The notes: generated by a model not told the origin, from the sequence alone. A DNA stretch of 64,000 nucleotides from Ascarosepion bandense (GCA_037127315.1 JBBBDQ010000346.1:3971001-4035000); one strand, 5' to 3'. Counted from the stretch's first letter, positions 50,435 through 60,229 are shown. A program made the numbers and translations.

Positions 50435-50805
50435 GATTAAAACTGAAACTCTGGAGAATGATTCTGCCTGATGAGAAGATGCTTGATTTGCCGGATGGGC
50501 AGTCATCGCTCAATAACTTTGCAAGCATTTTGGACATGGAACCCCCACTGGTTTGGCCGGACAAGAAAATGGCGGCAAAATAAGGCGTTAAGGCAAATCA
50601 AACAGTGGATGAAAAAGTTATCAAGAAGGAATGGGCAGAGGTTGGGAGCGAAATGAAGCGGGGGATGTAAGGAAGGCCATTAGCATTGATATTGGACATT
50701 ACACACAACTCAATTGACAGCTTCTTAAACAGTATTTCCGGATCAGTTTTCGTAATGATTGACTTGAGAGGAATAGGAGAAAGCTGCGGTAAGGTAGGAG
50801 AAATT
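50435..50805. other. unassigned, moderately GC-rich segment
   Basis: A short plus frame (50471-50656) and minus frame (50367-50564) show no domain I recognise. The GATGAAAAAGTTATCAAGAA region could be coding-derived. Confidence 0.35.
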
Positions 50806-51080
50806 TGAATGAAGAAAAGAAAAAAAAAACAAGAAGAAAGAAGTAAGACAACTGAATTGGAAGGAAGAAAGGAAATAGAAAAAGCAGGTACGATTAAGAA
50901 GAAGAAAGAGAAAAAACAAAAGGAAAGCAAGGTTAATGGAAAAGAAAGAAAGAAGAGAAAGAAAGGCAATAGATGTAAAAGGTTAAAAAGAAGACTAGAA
51001 AGAGTAAAAAAAATAATGAAGAAGTTAAAAAGAAGTAGACATAAAAAGTAAGGAACTACAAAGTAAAAAAGAAGTAATTT

Positions 51081-51124
<44 letters not shown>

Positions 51125-52020
51125 AACTGAAAAAGAAAATGTCAGAATAATAATGTGCAAGGATGGGAGTAGACGAATAAGTAAAAATGTACAAATTAAA
51201 AGGAAAAGGTAAGAAAGAAGGAACAAAATAAATAAATAAAGAAGAAGTAGAAGAAGAAAAAAGAAAGACAGAAAGACAAAAGAAAGAAAGAAAAAAGAAA
51301 GAAAGAAAGAAACCGAAAAAGAAAATTTCAGAATAATAATGTGCAAGGATGGGAGTAGACGAATAAGTAAAAATGTACAAATTAAAAGGAAAAGGTAAGA
51401 AAGAAGGAACAAAATAAATAAATAAAGAAGAAGTAGAAGAAGAAAAAAGAAAGACAGAAAGACAAAAGAAAGAAAGAAAAAAGAAAGAAAGAAAGAAACC
51501 GAAAAAGAAAATTTCAGAATAATGTGTAAGGATGGGAGTAGACGAAGAAGTAAGAATGTACAAATTAAAATTAAAAGGTAAAAAGGAAGGAACAAAATAA
51601 ATAAATAAAGAAAGAAAGAAAGAAGAAGAAGAAGAAGATGGAAAAGAAATCGGAATAAGAAAAAGTTATAAAAAATGAAGAAATAGAGAAAAATAGGAGG
51701 TTAAAAAGCAAGAGAAATCGTGAAAAGCAGGAGAAAACAATGAAAATGGATTTGAAAGAAAAAGAAGTAGAAAATAACTAAAATAAGAAGAAACGTAAAA
51801 GTAGAGGCAAACAAAAGGAGAGGATTTAAAAGAAGACAAAGAAAAAGAACAAGGACAAGAAAAATAAAAAAGGGGAAACGAAGACAAGGGAAAGAGGATG
51901 AAAGAGAAAGAGGATGAAAGAGAAAATAATAATGTCAAGTAAAAATAGAAAGGAACGGAAAATAGAAAAAAAAAACATGTCGAAATAACCAGAAATAGAG
52001 AGAAAAAGAGAGTGGGTAGA
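50806..52020. repeat. polypurine (AAAG-rich) tract, 1.2 kb
   Basis: A/G-rich plus strand including a perfect AAAG array at 51082-51125. The 321-aa minus frame is a Phe/Leu/Ser low-complexity translation, with the repeat inside it reflecting the DNA triplication below. Confidence 0.95.
51121..51620. repeat. three-unit tandem repeat of about 186 bp
   Basis: Units start near 51121, 51308 and 51494. Each has GAAACCGAAAAAGAAAAT, CAAGGATGGGAGTAGACGAA, AAAATGTACAAATTAAAAGG and GAAGGAACAAAATAAATAAA. Units 1 and 2 are almost identical, so the duplication is recent. Confidence 0.93.
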
Positions 52021-52278
52021 TACAGAATAAAATAAAGTGAGAAGCTGAAGGAGACGAAATGTAGGTCACTACAAATACGAAAGATCTTAAAGACGTAAAT
52101 TTACATTTGTTGCAATTTTAAAAGCAAAACGGGTTTTTCTTCCAGAGAATAAACAATGATAAAGGGAAATATTTTCAATTTGCTCATCACTAATCTTTCA
52201 AAATAACAAGAATGATTCAAATTATTATTTAAAGACAGAATATATTTTTTTAGATTGCAAAAAATTTTTCGATATGAT
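52021..52278. other. unassigned AT-rich DNA
   Basis: Nothing recognisable. Confidence 0.4.
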
Positions 52279-52551
52279 AGAAATCGGAGAGCCGAGTTCG
52301 AATTTTAGTTGAATTCACTGTATTCACTTACACGCAAATAACCTTGGGAAAGGTATTAATCCATCTCTTCCCTCCAGTTATGGGTTAAATAACAGAACAG
52401 ATTGGGTTCTATAGCTTTGGCTGGCAACCAGTCTACCGCAAAAAGTAATGGCAATCTACTGCAGGAAAATCGTCTGCTCAGTCAGTCATGTAACTTTCGA
52501 GACATGATCACCCAAGCGTGTATCACGTATGGCACTTAACTTATTGACTAT
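52279..52551 (+). mobile_element. SINE family A, 5'-truncated copy
   Basis: Begins at GAAATCGGAGAGCCGAGTTC in the head; B-box GAGTTCGAATTTT has changes at its end. Body complete; the 3' hairpin is altered (CATGTAACTTTCGAGACATG), and it ends ACTTATTGACTA. Confidence 0.85.
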
Positions 52552-52639
52552 GTTTCGCTATTACCATTTTATGGTAATACACTCCCGATCAAAAATTTAA
52601 GACCAAGTCTTACCAATTAACCAATAGTTAGGTTGTTGG

Positions 52640-52874
52640 AGATGTGGAATCATATATTTTTTAAGGGTATTTGGAACTTGTCTCTCTGACTAACAATTCC
52701 GAGCCATTATACTCCGTCTATGCTTCGAAGCTTACAGTAAGTTATCCATCACGCCACTTCCAAACTTACGGCAACTGGAATTCCTAAGCGGTCACCTATT
52801 TAGGTACTGACCATGCTCAACTTTGCTTTACGTCTGTGATCGTAGTGGAACCGGTGTTTCAATAAGATGCGGCC
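52640..52874 (-). mobile_element. 5S rRNA-tRNA composite SINE
   Basis: Minus strand: a 5S-like head (52874-52764) with AAAGCAAAGTTGAGCATGGT, CAGTACCTAAATAGGTGACC, GCTTAGGAATTCCAGTTGCC. Then GGAAGTGGCGTGATGGATAA (A-box-like) and GGCTCGGAATTGTTAGTCAG, AGAGAGACAAGTTCCAAATA (B-box-like). GCTCGGAAT-GTTA-T-AGAGAG is shared with 57340-57380, tying the two copies to one family. Confidence 0.7.
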
Positions 52875-52879
52875 GGAAA

Positions 52880-53520
52880 ACTTTGGTATAATGGTCGACA
52901 GTCTCACCTCACTTGTTTTTGCTGCTTTGGCAAGAATAATAAGTAGTTTCTTTTTTTTCTTTTTCTTTTTTTTTTTTTAGTAGGGGCTGAGAAATACTTG
53001 TACTACTACCCACCGGCTTTGGCTTCAGAGTTGTTAACTCTGTCGACACACTTGTGGAGCACAGACACGCTACCTCACCACGATTGATATTGCAGCAACT
53101 TCCGTGACAAGTATTTTTTTTTATGGGGTAGAGTTGCAAGCTCCACATTAAAATTGTTTTGGAGCAAGGATTGTGTTTTTATGAATACTAGTTGCCAACC
53201 AAAGTTAGAGAACTCAGGCTACCCTGCGATTATCTCCAAGAGGAATAAAACAGGTAACACCTTTTCTAAGATTATTTTTTCCGAAAGCGAACCACCGCTG
53301 AAAGTTGAACTCGATCCGCCATCATACATTTTATCGCCGATAACATCTATACTACGCATATGTTAGATATGGTCACTTCTGGCAATCCAATTCAGATATC
53401 TAACAAAGATTTTAAAATGAAAAATATTTAAGTTTTAAATGCTTTAATAGCGATTTTCTAAGTGAAGCTTAGATGTCGCGAAAAGCCGAAAGTAGAGGCT
53501 TCCATTCAGATTTTTCTCCT
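52880..53520. other. unassigned DNA
   Basis: Fragments such as TTGCCAACCAAAGTTAGAGA and GCGATTATCTCCAAGAGGAA near 53190 vaguely resemble SINE A. Otherwise nothing recognised. Confidence 0.35.
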
Positions 53521-53525
53521 AGACT

Positions 53526-53690
53526 AGTCAATTAACCAAGGCTTTAGGACCAATTAAAGCCTGCTGTCTACACATAGCTGGAGAGGGGAAGAAAAGTTTC
53601 ATACTTTTTCCCAAGTGTATTAACTCGTAAATCAACGTAATGAACTCGACTGGAATTTGAACTCGGTTATCCAATTCCTTAAATTAATTA
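53526..53690 (-). mobile_element. SINE family A, old degenerate copy
   Basis: TTAACCAAGGCTTTAGGACC, CACATAGCTGGAGAGGGGAA, TTTTTCCCAAGTGTATTAAC and ACTGGAATTTGAACTCGGTT are colinear with the minus strand of the family. Confidence 0.65.
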
Positions 53691-54095
53691 CTTCGCCAAA
53701 AGTAAAATTATTTTAATCTTTAGTTTTTACGAGTACTTTTAATTTTTTGTTGTGTTTTTTTACGTGTTTTACTTCTGCCGTTAATCCTTCTGAAGCAAGT
53801 TGTCAGCAAAGATTGGTAATGAAGGATAAGGCAGGGTTGAAATTTGAACTGTGATCACTTTAATCTAAGCGAAGTCTGATCGAACATACCATCGTTTTAA
53901 TCGTTAAGCTATGAGAAACTGTAGAGGAAGAAATCAAAATTAAACATTCATTATCAGAGCCACAGTTGTTGTAGTTTTTTTGTTTTTTTTTTACTGGTAG
54001 AATACGTAGCAACAATCTTCATTTTTTATTATTAGAGGAAGTATTGTCAAGCTAAAGCTTGACAATACTTATTATGATCCTATTATAATTGTACT
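53691..54095. other. unassigned AT-rich DNA with a short hairpin
   Basis: AAGTATTGTCAAGCTAAAGC/GCTTGACAATACTT (about 54040-54070) forms a near-perfect inverted repeat of about 14 bp. Confidence 0.5.
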
Positions 54096-54096
54096 C

Positions 54097-54309
54097 GACG
54101 AAAAAAAAACTAATTTGATATCGATACCAGGAAATCAAAATTTGACTTACATCCATTCATTTCTCTTTCAGTCTACGGTTTGGCTTTAACTGAAAACAAC
54201 TATTGCTTTTTAGTCTTTCGTGCCAATATCTAAAGAGTCTGATCTCAAGGACCATGGATTAGTTTTAAAGCTTTCATTACACCCGAGCAACGCCGGGCTA
54301 TACTGCTAG
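54097..54309 (+). mobile_element. Helitron-like 3' fragment with intact CTAG
   Basis: Begins in ACGAAAAAAAAACTAATTTG and continues GATATCGATACCAGGAAATC to hairpin CCCGAGCAACGCCGGG and CTATACTG-CTAG (54306-54309), followed by host T. 5' truncated. Confidence 0.78.
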
Positions 54310-54317
54310 TACTTAGT

Positions 54318-54640
54318 AAATAACGAACTATTCCGTTCTAATCACGCGGAAAGAGGGGAAAAGACAGTATTGGATTTCCGTGAGAAATTGGTAGAAAAAA
54401 AAGTAAGAAAGAAGGAAGGAAGGAAAGATAGAAGCGCTTAATGTCCGTTTCAGTGAAATGGAAAAAGTTGCCAATGTTTTCCATTTTTAAAATAACGACC
54501 ATATTTTCTTAAAGTTGTTAAGTTCAAATATTTAACAATATGAGTAGTAGAATTTCTATGAATATTTTATTGCCATAGAACTCGCTATGAGCTTAGTCAT
54601 TTATTAATTTAAAAATAAAGATTCACAAAAAATTCACATA
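54318..54640 (+). repeat. dispersed repeat M, copy 1
   Basis: CTATTCCGTTCTAATCACGC, GGAAAGAGGGGAAAAGACAG and AGTTCAAATATTTAACAATA, then AACTCGCTATGAGCTTAGTC. Colinear with 56220-56560. Confidence 0.6.
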
Positions 54641-54689
54641 AACAAATATAGACATTTTCACAGATTTTTGTAGTTAACAACAACAACAA

Positions 54690-54757
<68 letters not shown>

Positions 54758-54758
54758 G
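54690..54758. repeat. (AAT)n microsatellite
   Basis: More than 20 AAT units, directly upstream of a Dong-like LINE 3' fragment. Confidence 0.97.
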
Positions 54759-54759
54759 A

Positions 54760-55331
54760 ACAACTGTAAACAAACACTGGTATGAACATCACCCAGCACC
54801 GGTTACAGAAATAGAAGATGTCACCATTCTATAGGATTACACCATCTACACAGACAGAAAAATTGAAGCAAATAGGCCGGACATTATTGTTAAAAACCAG
54901 AAAAAAAAAACTTGCCTATTAACTGATATGGCTTGTCCAGTGTAGCAACCAAGGAATTTGAAAAACTGTCAAAATATAAAGACCTGGAAATAGAAATAGA
55001 AAAAAATGTGGAAATTGAAAACAAGAGTTGTGCCAGTTATAGTAGGTGCACTTGGAATGATAAAAAATGAAACAAAACAACACATTGAAAGAATATATGG
55101 AAACCCCAGTTAAGAGATATACAAAAAATTGTTTTATTAAGTACAGCCCACACACTAAGGAGAACTTTGTCTATGTAACGCTAGGAATGTTAGGGGAGAT
55201 AGAAAAAACATGAAATGAAGCCATAACGACACACCACGACCTGCCTTAGGTCTTTCTGCAGACTTGGTAGGTAGTGTGACCATAGCAGAAATCAAAATAT
55301 GATGAAAAATGACATAATAATAATAATAATT
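54760..55331 (+). pseudogene. R4/Dong-like LINE 3' end, 5'-truncated, in (TAA)n
   Basis: Starts GAACAACTGTAAACAAACAC immediately after (AAT)n and encodes HWYEHHPAPVTEIEDVTI, RKIEANRPDIIVKN and the endonuclease region, with a deletion in the ACPADCN block and later frameshifts. The 3' UTR follows and it ends ATGATGAAAAATGACATAAT and TAA repeats. Both ends therefore lie in TAA-type repeats. Confidence 0.82.
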
Positions 55332-55339
55332 TTAACTGA

Positions 55340-56095
55340 TATCGTCTTCATTTTTTATTAGATAAAGCTTTGACAATATTTATTACTAATTTTCGATTAG
55401 TATTTACTTTCATCGCCATTTTTGTATGAGATGAAGCATTGTCAGTCATCAATATTATTATAGGAGGGTATATTATCTATTATTTTTCTGGTTGTAGGTT
55501 AACGGAATTTGGCCTTGTGGTAGATAGCCCACTATAAATCATAAAATGATTATAAAATCAAGAAAAGTAATTTGGGTAGAAAAACAACATTTTTATATAT
55601 ACACATGTCAATTAATGTTTTTACGATTAAAATAATAAATTGAAGTATAGGTCCAGCGGAGGTTAAAATGTTCATGGAACATAATAGGCTGAAAGAGAAT
55701 TAATGCTTAGGAATGTGGGGAGTGGAGGTATGTGAGGAATGTCTTTGAAGTAGTCGCTCCTTAGGTCAGTAAGTACTTTTGAGACAGGGAGAAGGAAAGA
55801 GAGGTGATGGAACGAGCATAGTCGCCACTTGACTTGGTAAAGGGAGATACTAATTACATTCATCTCTCTGGGTTTCTGCGTCGGTCTGTCTGTTGGGTGC
55901 TTTCTGTCACGGCTTTTTATATCTGCTTTTTGGATCAAAGCAGCTCGTTTTGGGATTTCACACTTGTATTTGATTCTGGGCTTCAATTGGCTGGTAAATA
56001 AAATTCGTGTAGGCTCGCGAAATGTAAATTTGATATTTGATTAATTTTTATTTTTCAACCGGAACAATTGCGCGAACCCGGATACGCAACGACGA
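55340..56095. other. unassigned DNA
   Basis: A 104-aa minus frame (55672-55986) is mildly basic with no recognised domain. A solo LTR is possible but not supported by a second copy. Confidence 0.35.
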
Positions 56096-56215
56096 CTTTT
56101 GGTCAATTGCCTTTTTGTCGTGAGAGAGCAAACATACGGCCCATCGCTTTTGCTCGGTATCACCATATTATCCTCTTATAATTATTCTGGTCCGGTCGTT
56201 ATTTCACACGACCGT

Positions 56216-56560
56216 TACACCCTCATTCATAGTAGACTGTTCCATTTTGATCGCGTGGAAAGACGGGAAAAACACTACTTGGTTTCACCGAGAAATTTAT
56301 AAAAACAAAAAACGATAGAGACGGCAAGAGAAAATTAGATTAAGATGATGAGAACAGATACTACACTTTAATCTTAGCCATATTAATATTGTTAAAATAA
56401 TGACCAAAATTCTTATTTTTAAATGTAATAGCAATATTCTGTTAAAGTTCAAATATTTACGGATGTGACTGGGACATTTCATACAGATATTTTACTGTCG
56501 TATAACTCGTCATGAGCTTAATCCCTCATTAACTGAAAAATTAAGATTCATCTTAAAAAA
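56216..56560 (+). repeat. dispersed repeat M, copy 2
   Basis: CTGTTCCATTTTGATCGCGT, GGAAAGACGGGAAAAACACT, AGTTCAAATATTTACGGATG and AACTCGTCATGAGCTTAATC. Matches 54318-54640 throughout with indels. Confidence 0.6.
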
Positions 56561-56599
56561 TTTAAAAATAGGAAAACCGTGAAATTTTTACGTTTTTCT

Positions 56600-57109
56600 A
56601 GTTATTATTATTATGTCATTTTTCATCATATTACGATTTCTGCTTTGGTCTCACTACCTACCAAGTCTGCGGGGAGACCTAAGGCAGGTAGTGGCGTGTT
56701 GTTATGGCTCCATTTCATGTTTTTCTATCTTCCCTATCATCCCTAGCATTACATAGATAAAGTTTTCCTTAGTGTGTGGGCTGTACTTAATAAGACAATT
56801 TTTTGTATATCTCTTAAGCTGGGGTCTCCAGGGATTCTTTCAATGTGTTGTTTTGTTCCATTTTTTATCATTCCAAGTGCATCTACTATCACTGGCACAA
56901 CTCTTGTTTTCAATTTCCACATTTTTTCTATTTCAATTTCCAGGTCTTTATATTTTGACAGTTTTTCAAATTCCTTGATTGCTATGTTACAATCCGCTGG
57001 ACAAGCCATATCAATTAATAGACAAGTTTTCTCCTTCTGGTTTTTAACAATAATGTCTGGCCTGTTTGCTTCAATTTTTCTGTCTGTGTAGATGGTGTAA
57101 TCCCATAGA

Positions 57110-57112
<3 letters not shown>
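56600..57112 (-). pseudogene. R4/Dong-like LINE 3' end, best-preserved endonuclease
   Basis: The minus-strand open frame reads IEANRPDIIVKNQKEKTCLL, then IDMACPADCNIAIKEFEKLS and KYKDLEIEIEKMWKLKTRVV, PVIVDALGMIKNGTKQHIER, IPGDPSLRDIQKIVLLSTAH and TLRKTLSM-stop at 56749. RPD, the following D and the K/E spacing fit the restriction-like PD-(D/E)XK endonuclease of R2-superfamily LINEs. The 3' UTR extends to GACATAATAATAATAA (56603-56620). 5' truncation is exactly at an (ATT)n tract. Confidence 0.85.

Positions 57113-57146
<34 letters not shown>
57110..57146. repeat. (ATT)n microsatellite
   Basis: About 11 units at the 5' truncation point of the Dong-like copy. Confidence 0.96.
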
Positions 57147-57148
<2 letters not shown>

Positions 57149-57247
57149 TTTGACTGCTGTTCGGTTTCATTTTTATTTTTTAATTGATGAATCTTTGTCA
57201 ACCGTTAATATCAATTCTAACAAGTGTTCACCCCTATTTTACTTTCA

Positions 57248-57436
57248 CCAAAGTTAAGCGATATCGAACCTGGCAGTATTTAGATGGGTGACGGCTTGAA
57301 GATAACAGGTGCTGTAAACCTGGATGTGCTGGCGATGTAATGATTAACTGCTCGGAATCGTTAATTAGAGAGCGTCGTTCAAATTCCACTCGGGTTCATT
57401 ATGTTCCCTTACGAGGAAGCAAATGCCATTGGAAGA
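57248..57436 (+). mobile_element. 5S rRNA-tRNA composite SINE, plus copy
   Basis: A 5S 3' part (57248-57319: CCAAAGTTAAGCGATATCGA, CTGGCAGTATTTAGATGGGT, AACAGGTGCTGTAAACCTGG) runs straight into a tRNA-like region: GCTGGCGATGTAATGATTAA, GCTCGGAATCGTTAATTAGA and a B-box-like CGTTCAAATTCCACTCGGGT. The 3' end is cut by the Helitron at about 57437. The 5S part lacks its 5' third. Confidence 0.75.
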
Positions 57437-57701
57437 GGTACCTATAGATTTCAAAACGGCTGAACCGATTTTCCTGAGAATTTACACAGTTGTACAATAA
57501 GCATCTGCGAGTGTTCTTAGCTAGGTTTTGTGTCGAGGTACACCCGATATATATCGAAAATCGATAATCGAAAAAATCGGGTTATAGAAGGAGTGGTCCG
57601 ATTTTAATCAAATTTGATACACTCATAGACAAAGACATAAGAAACGATATTTAGAAGTTTCAAGGTTTCAGTTCGTACAATAGTGAAGAAATTCGATAAT
57701 A

Positions 57702-57745
<44 letters not shown>

Positions 57746-58131
57746 AAAGGCAAGATGTTTTTGTGTGTGTCTGTTTATTTGCTTGTATGTCTGTATTTTT
57801 CCTGCCCTTTCATTTTAGTTTTTGCTTCAGGTTTGGCTCTAAGTAGGTATAATTGTAGTTCTTAGTCTCATCCATGATACCATTTACTCAGAGGACTTAT
57901 TTAGCCTTCAAAATTCAGTTTACGACGAAAAATCTTATTTGATAGCGATACCAGGAAATCAAAATTTGACTTACATCCATTCATTTCTCTTTCAGTCTGC
58001 GGTTTTGCTTTAACAGAAACAACTATTGCTTTTTAGTCTTTCGTGCCAACGTCCAAAGAGTCTGAGCTCCAGGACCATGGATTAGTATTAAACTTTCATT
58101 ACACCTGAGCAACGTCGGGCTATACTACTAG
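57437..58131 (+). mobile_element. Helitron-like element, 5'-truncated
   Basis: Enters at GTACCTATAGATTTCAAAAC and then has the full internal order: ATCGAAAA..ATCGGGTTATAG, a TA tract (57702-57743), GGCAAGATGTTTTTGTGTGT, TTTTGCTTCAGGTTTGGCTC, to hairpin CCTGAGCAACGTCGGG and CTAG (58128-58131). Host T follows. Confidence 0.78.
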
Positions 58132-58139
58132 TTATTAAT

Positions 58140-58390
58140 ATATAGGTGATTATAAATTAATAACATTCTCATTTATACATATTTCTACTATGCCTACAGT
58201 AATCTTTTGCAAGCAATTCACTTACTGATTGTGCAATGTATTAGCATGCTCACTCTCATGTAACATACACATATATATTTCAGGCGCAATAGATAGATTG
58301 TTGTTTAAAATACGCAAAAATGATAAAACAATGACATCTGTATTTAACAGTGATATTTATCAAAATTATACAAAAAATATCTTGAAATAT
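58140..58390. other. unassigned AT-rich DNA
   Basis: Possibly includes the 3' non-coding end of the mariner relic; no terminal inverted repeat identified. Confidence 0.4.
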
Positions 58391-58394
58391 TAAA

Positions 58395-59040
58395 GAATAA
58401 ATTTATTCAATAAAATCGCTTTTGGCTTCAACCACGGCCTCCAGATGACTTCGGGATCTTTTGCATCTTTTGTGGAAGGTTTCCGTGTTTCAGTTGGTGA
58501 ACGCTGCCATAGTCCTTACTTCAGGAGTTTTGTTGTTCTCTCGCTCAACTGTGCCCACACATAATAACCAAGGGGGTTACAGTGTCGGGAGTTAGGTGGC
58601 CAGATCAACAAGAGATGTGGTCGGAAGAATTGTTTGACAGCTATGATTGGATTCTCTTGCTTGTGTGGCATGGTGCAGAATCCTACTGCCAGATATAGTG
58701 TTTTCCAGCAGATGTCCACTTGCACCTCCTGGGCAGAACTATTTCCTCAAGGCACTTGTGCAGGTCTCTGTGTTTTGTTTCAAGATCTGTGGGAAGATGT
58801 ATGGAAAGGCATAGTGTCGCCATCACTGGTGATCGCACACAAACCTTCGTAATCGCCATTAGACTCATCCTCTGCACTGTTCTTAGCTTAACCCATAAGC
58901 ACCCTGAAAATCTTTGTATTAAAGATTCCGGCGCGAATGCCAAAGAGTACAGCATACCGTTTTCAAATTTCTGTCGGAGTGAATTGCGTCATCGTACACT
59001 TTTATTTTCACAGATGGTACCAAACTGACCCTACTATACT
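58395..59040 (-). pseudogene. mariner-type transposase, frameshifted
   Basis: Minus strand, in order: DDAIHSDRNLKTVCCTLWHS-like degenerate part, VRSPVMATLCLSIHLPTDLE, LEEIVLPRRCKWTSAGKHYI, QDSAPCHTSKRIQSW, then WPPNSRHCNPLGYYVWAQL with the usual third catalytic Asp lost, and RCKRSRSHLEAVVEAKSDFIE. QDSAPCHT holds the second catalytic Asp of the DD34D/E family. Stops and at least two frame changes are present. The N-terminal helix-turn-helix region is missing. Confidence 0.82.
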
Positions 59041-59116
59041 GTGCAGTCGACTAAATCAAAAACAGCTCACATGCGCGAAATTAAAAATATAAAATAGTGA
59101 CAATTTATTCATCACA

Positions 59117-59120
59117 CCCT

Positions 59121-59204
<84 letters not shown>
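59117..59204. repeat. (CA)n(TA)n
   Basis: A compound microsatellite directly adjoining the palindrome at 59201. Confidence 0.96.
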
Positions 59205-59211
<7 letters not shown>

Positions 59212-59542
59212 TTTGTTTTTTAATTAAAAATACATTGCAACATGGAAATTTTGTTTCAAGATTTCTATCTCGTCATCAGGTCATGTTTGATCATAGTTGT
59301 AAAAATGATTTTCATTTAAATATAAGAAACAATACGTTTGTTATTTATAGATATATCTTTGCATACCTAAAATAACAAAAATATCTTCACATATCTATAA
59401 ATAACAAACGTATTGTTTCGTATATTTAAATGAAAATCATTTTCACAACTGTTATCTAACATTGCCCGATGAGATAGAAATCTCGAAACAGAAATTTTCG
59501 TTTCGCAATGTATTTTTAATTAAAAAACAAATTTAATTATAT
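59201..59542. repeat. large palindrome, about 153-bp arms
   Basis: Arms 59201-59355 and 59391-59542 with a 35-nt centre. Outer ends ATATAATTAAATTTGTTTTT and complement. Each arm contains a hairpin GAGATAGAAATCT-C flanked by GATGA and GAAAC, loosely hammerhead-like. Arms are about 85-90% complementary by eye. Confidence 0.93.
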
Positions 59543-59599
59543 GATTATATTATGCTCTACAATATTTATTGTATTGAGCACTTTTTGAAAAAAATGTAA

Positions 59600-59850
59600 A
59601 TGTCAGAGAACTCGGAATTGTTAAACTGTTGGTTCACTTCACCTAGATTTACATATATATACACATACAATATAGCACATATTTTTAAATGCATGGTTGC
59701 TTACAGTCACTAGCTTGAATTGGTCATTCTCTAATGATTTATATGGATGTCATTTTTGGTTATTTTAAATAACTTATATCAAAAAGTATATTAAACATTG
59801 TCAAACTATGTATTTCATGTATTGGGCCATTACTTTTATGTAAGTATGTG
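59600..59850. other. unassigned AT-rich DNA between palindromes
   Basis: CTCTACAATATTTATTGTAT (59555-59575), just upstream, resembles the TTCAATACAA.TTGTAGAA palindrome of repeat G. The interval itself is featureless. Confidence 0.45.
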
Positions 59851-60061
59851 TTTTGTTTGAACATTATTTTTGATCGATACTCGTATTTAAGTAGATATTC
59901 TGTTTTTAATCAAATAGTATTATATATTTATTTCTATCGGCCTGATTATTTACGATAAATTTATAATCAGGCCGGTAGAAATAAATATATAATAATGTTT
60001 GGTTAAAAACAGAATATCTACTTAAATACGGGTATCGATCAAAAATAATGTTCAAACAAAA
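59851..60061. repeat. palindrome of repeat F, 99-bp arms
   Basis: Left arm 59851-59949, right arm 59963-60061, spacer 13 nt. Arms differ at only a few positions. GATCGATACTCGTATTTAAG, TAGATATTCTGTTTTTAATC and TTTCTATCGGCCTGATTAT mark the left arm. Single-arm and degenerate copies are at 15585-15750 and 37510-37800. Confidence 0.94.
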
Positions 60062-60214
60062 ATCATTTCAAATTGTCAGTTGTTTATAACCAAGTTTCGT
60101 TAATCTCCGTTAATCCGTAATAAGTAGGCGTGTATATCTATATGTAGGGTATTGTCTTCAGTTTTTACATATGTGTAATTTTGTTTCTTGGATATGGTTA
60201 TAGCTTAAATATAT

Positions 60215-60229
60215 CTATATATATATATA

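Noticed and set aside
50598..51563. 321-aa minus-strand open frame with internal repeats
   Set aside because: Phe/Leu/Ser low-complexity translation of a polypurine tract; its repeats mirror a DNA triplication. No domain.
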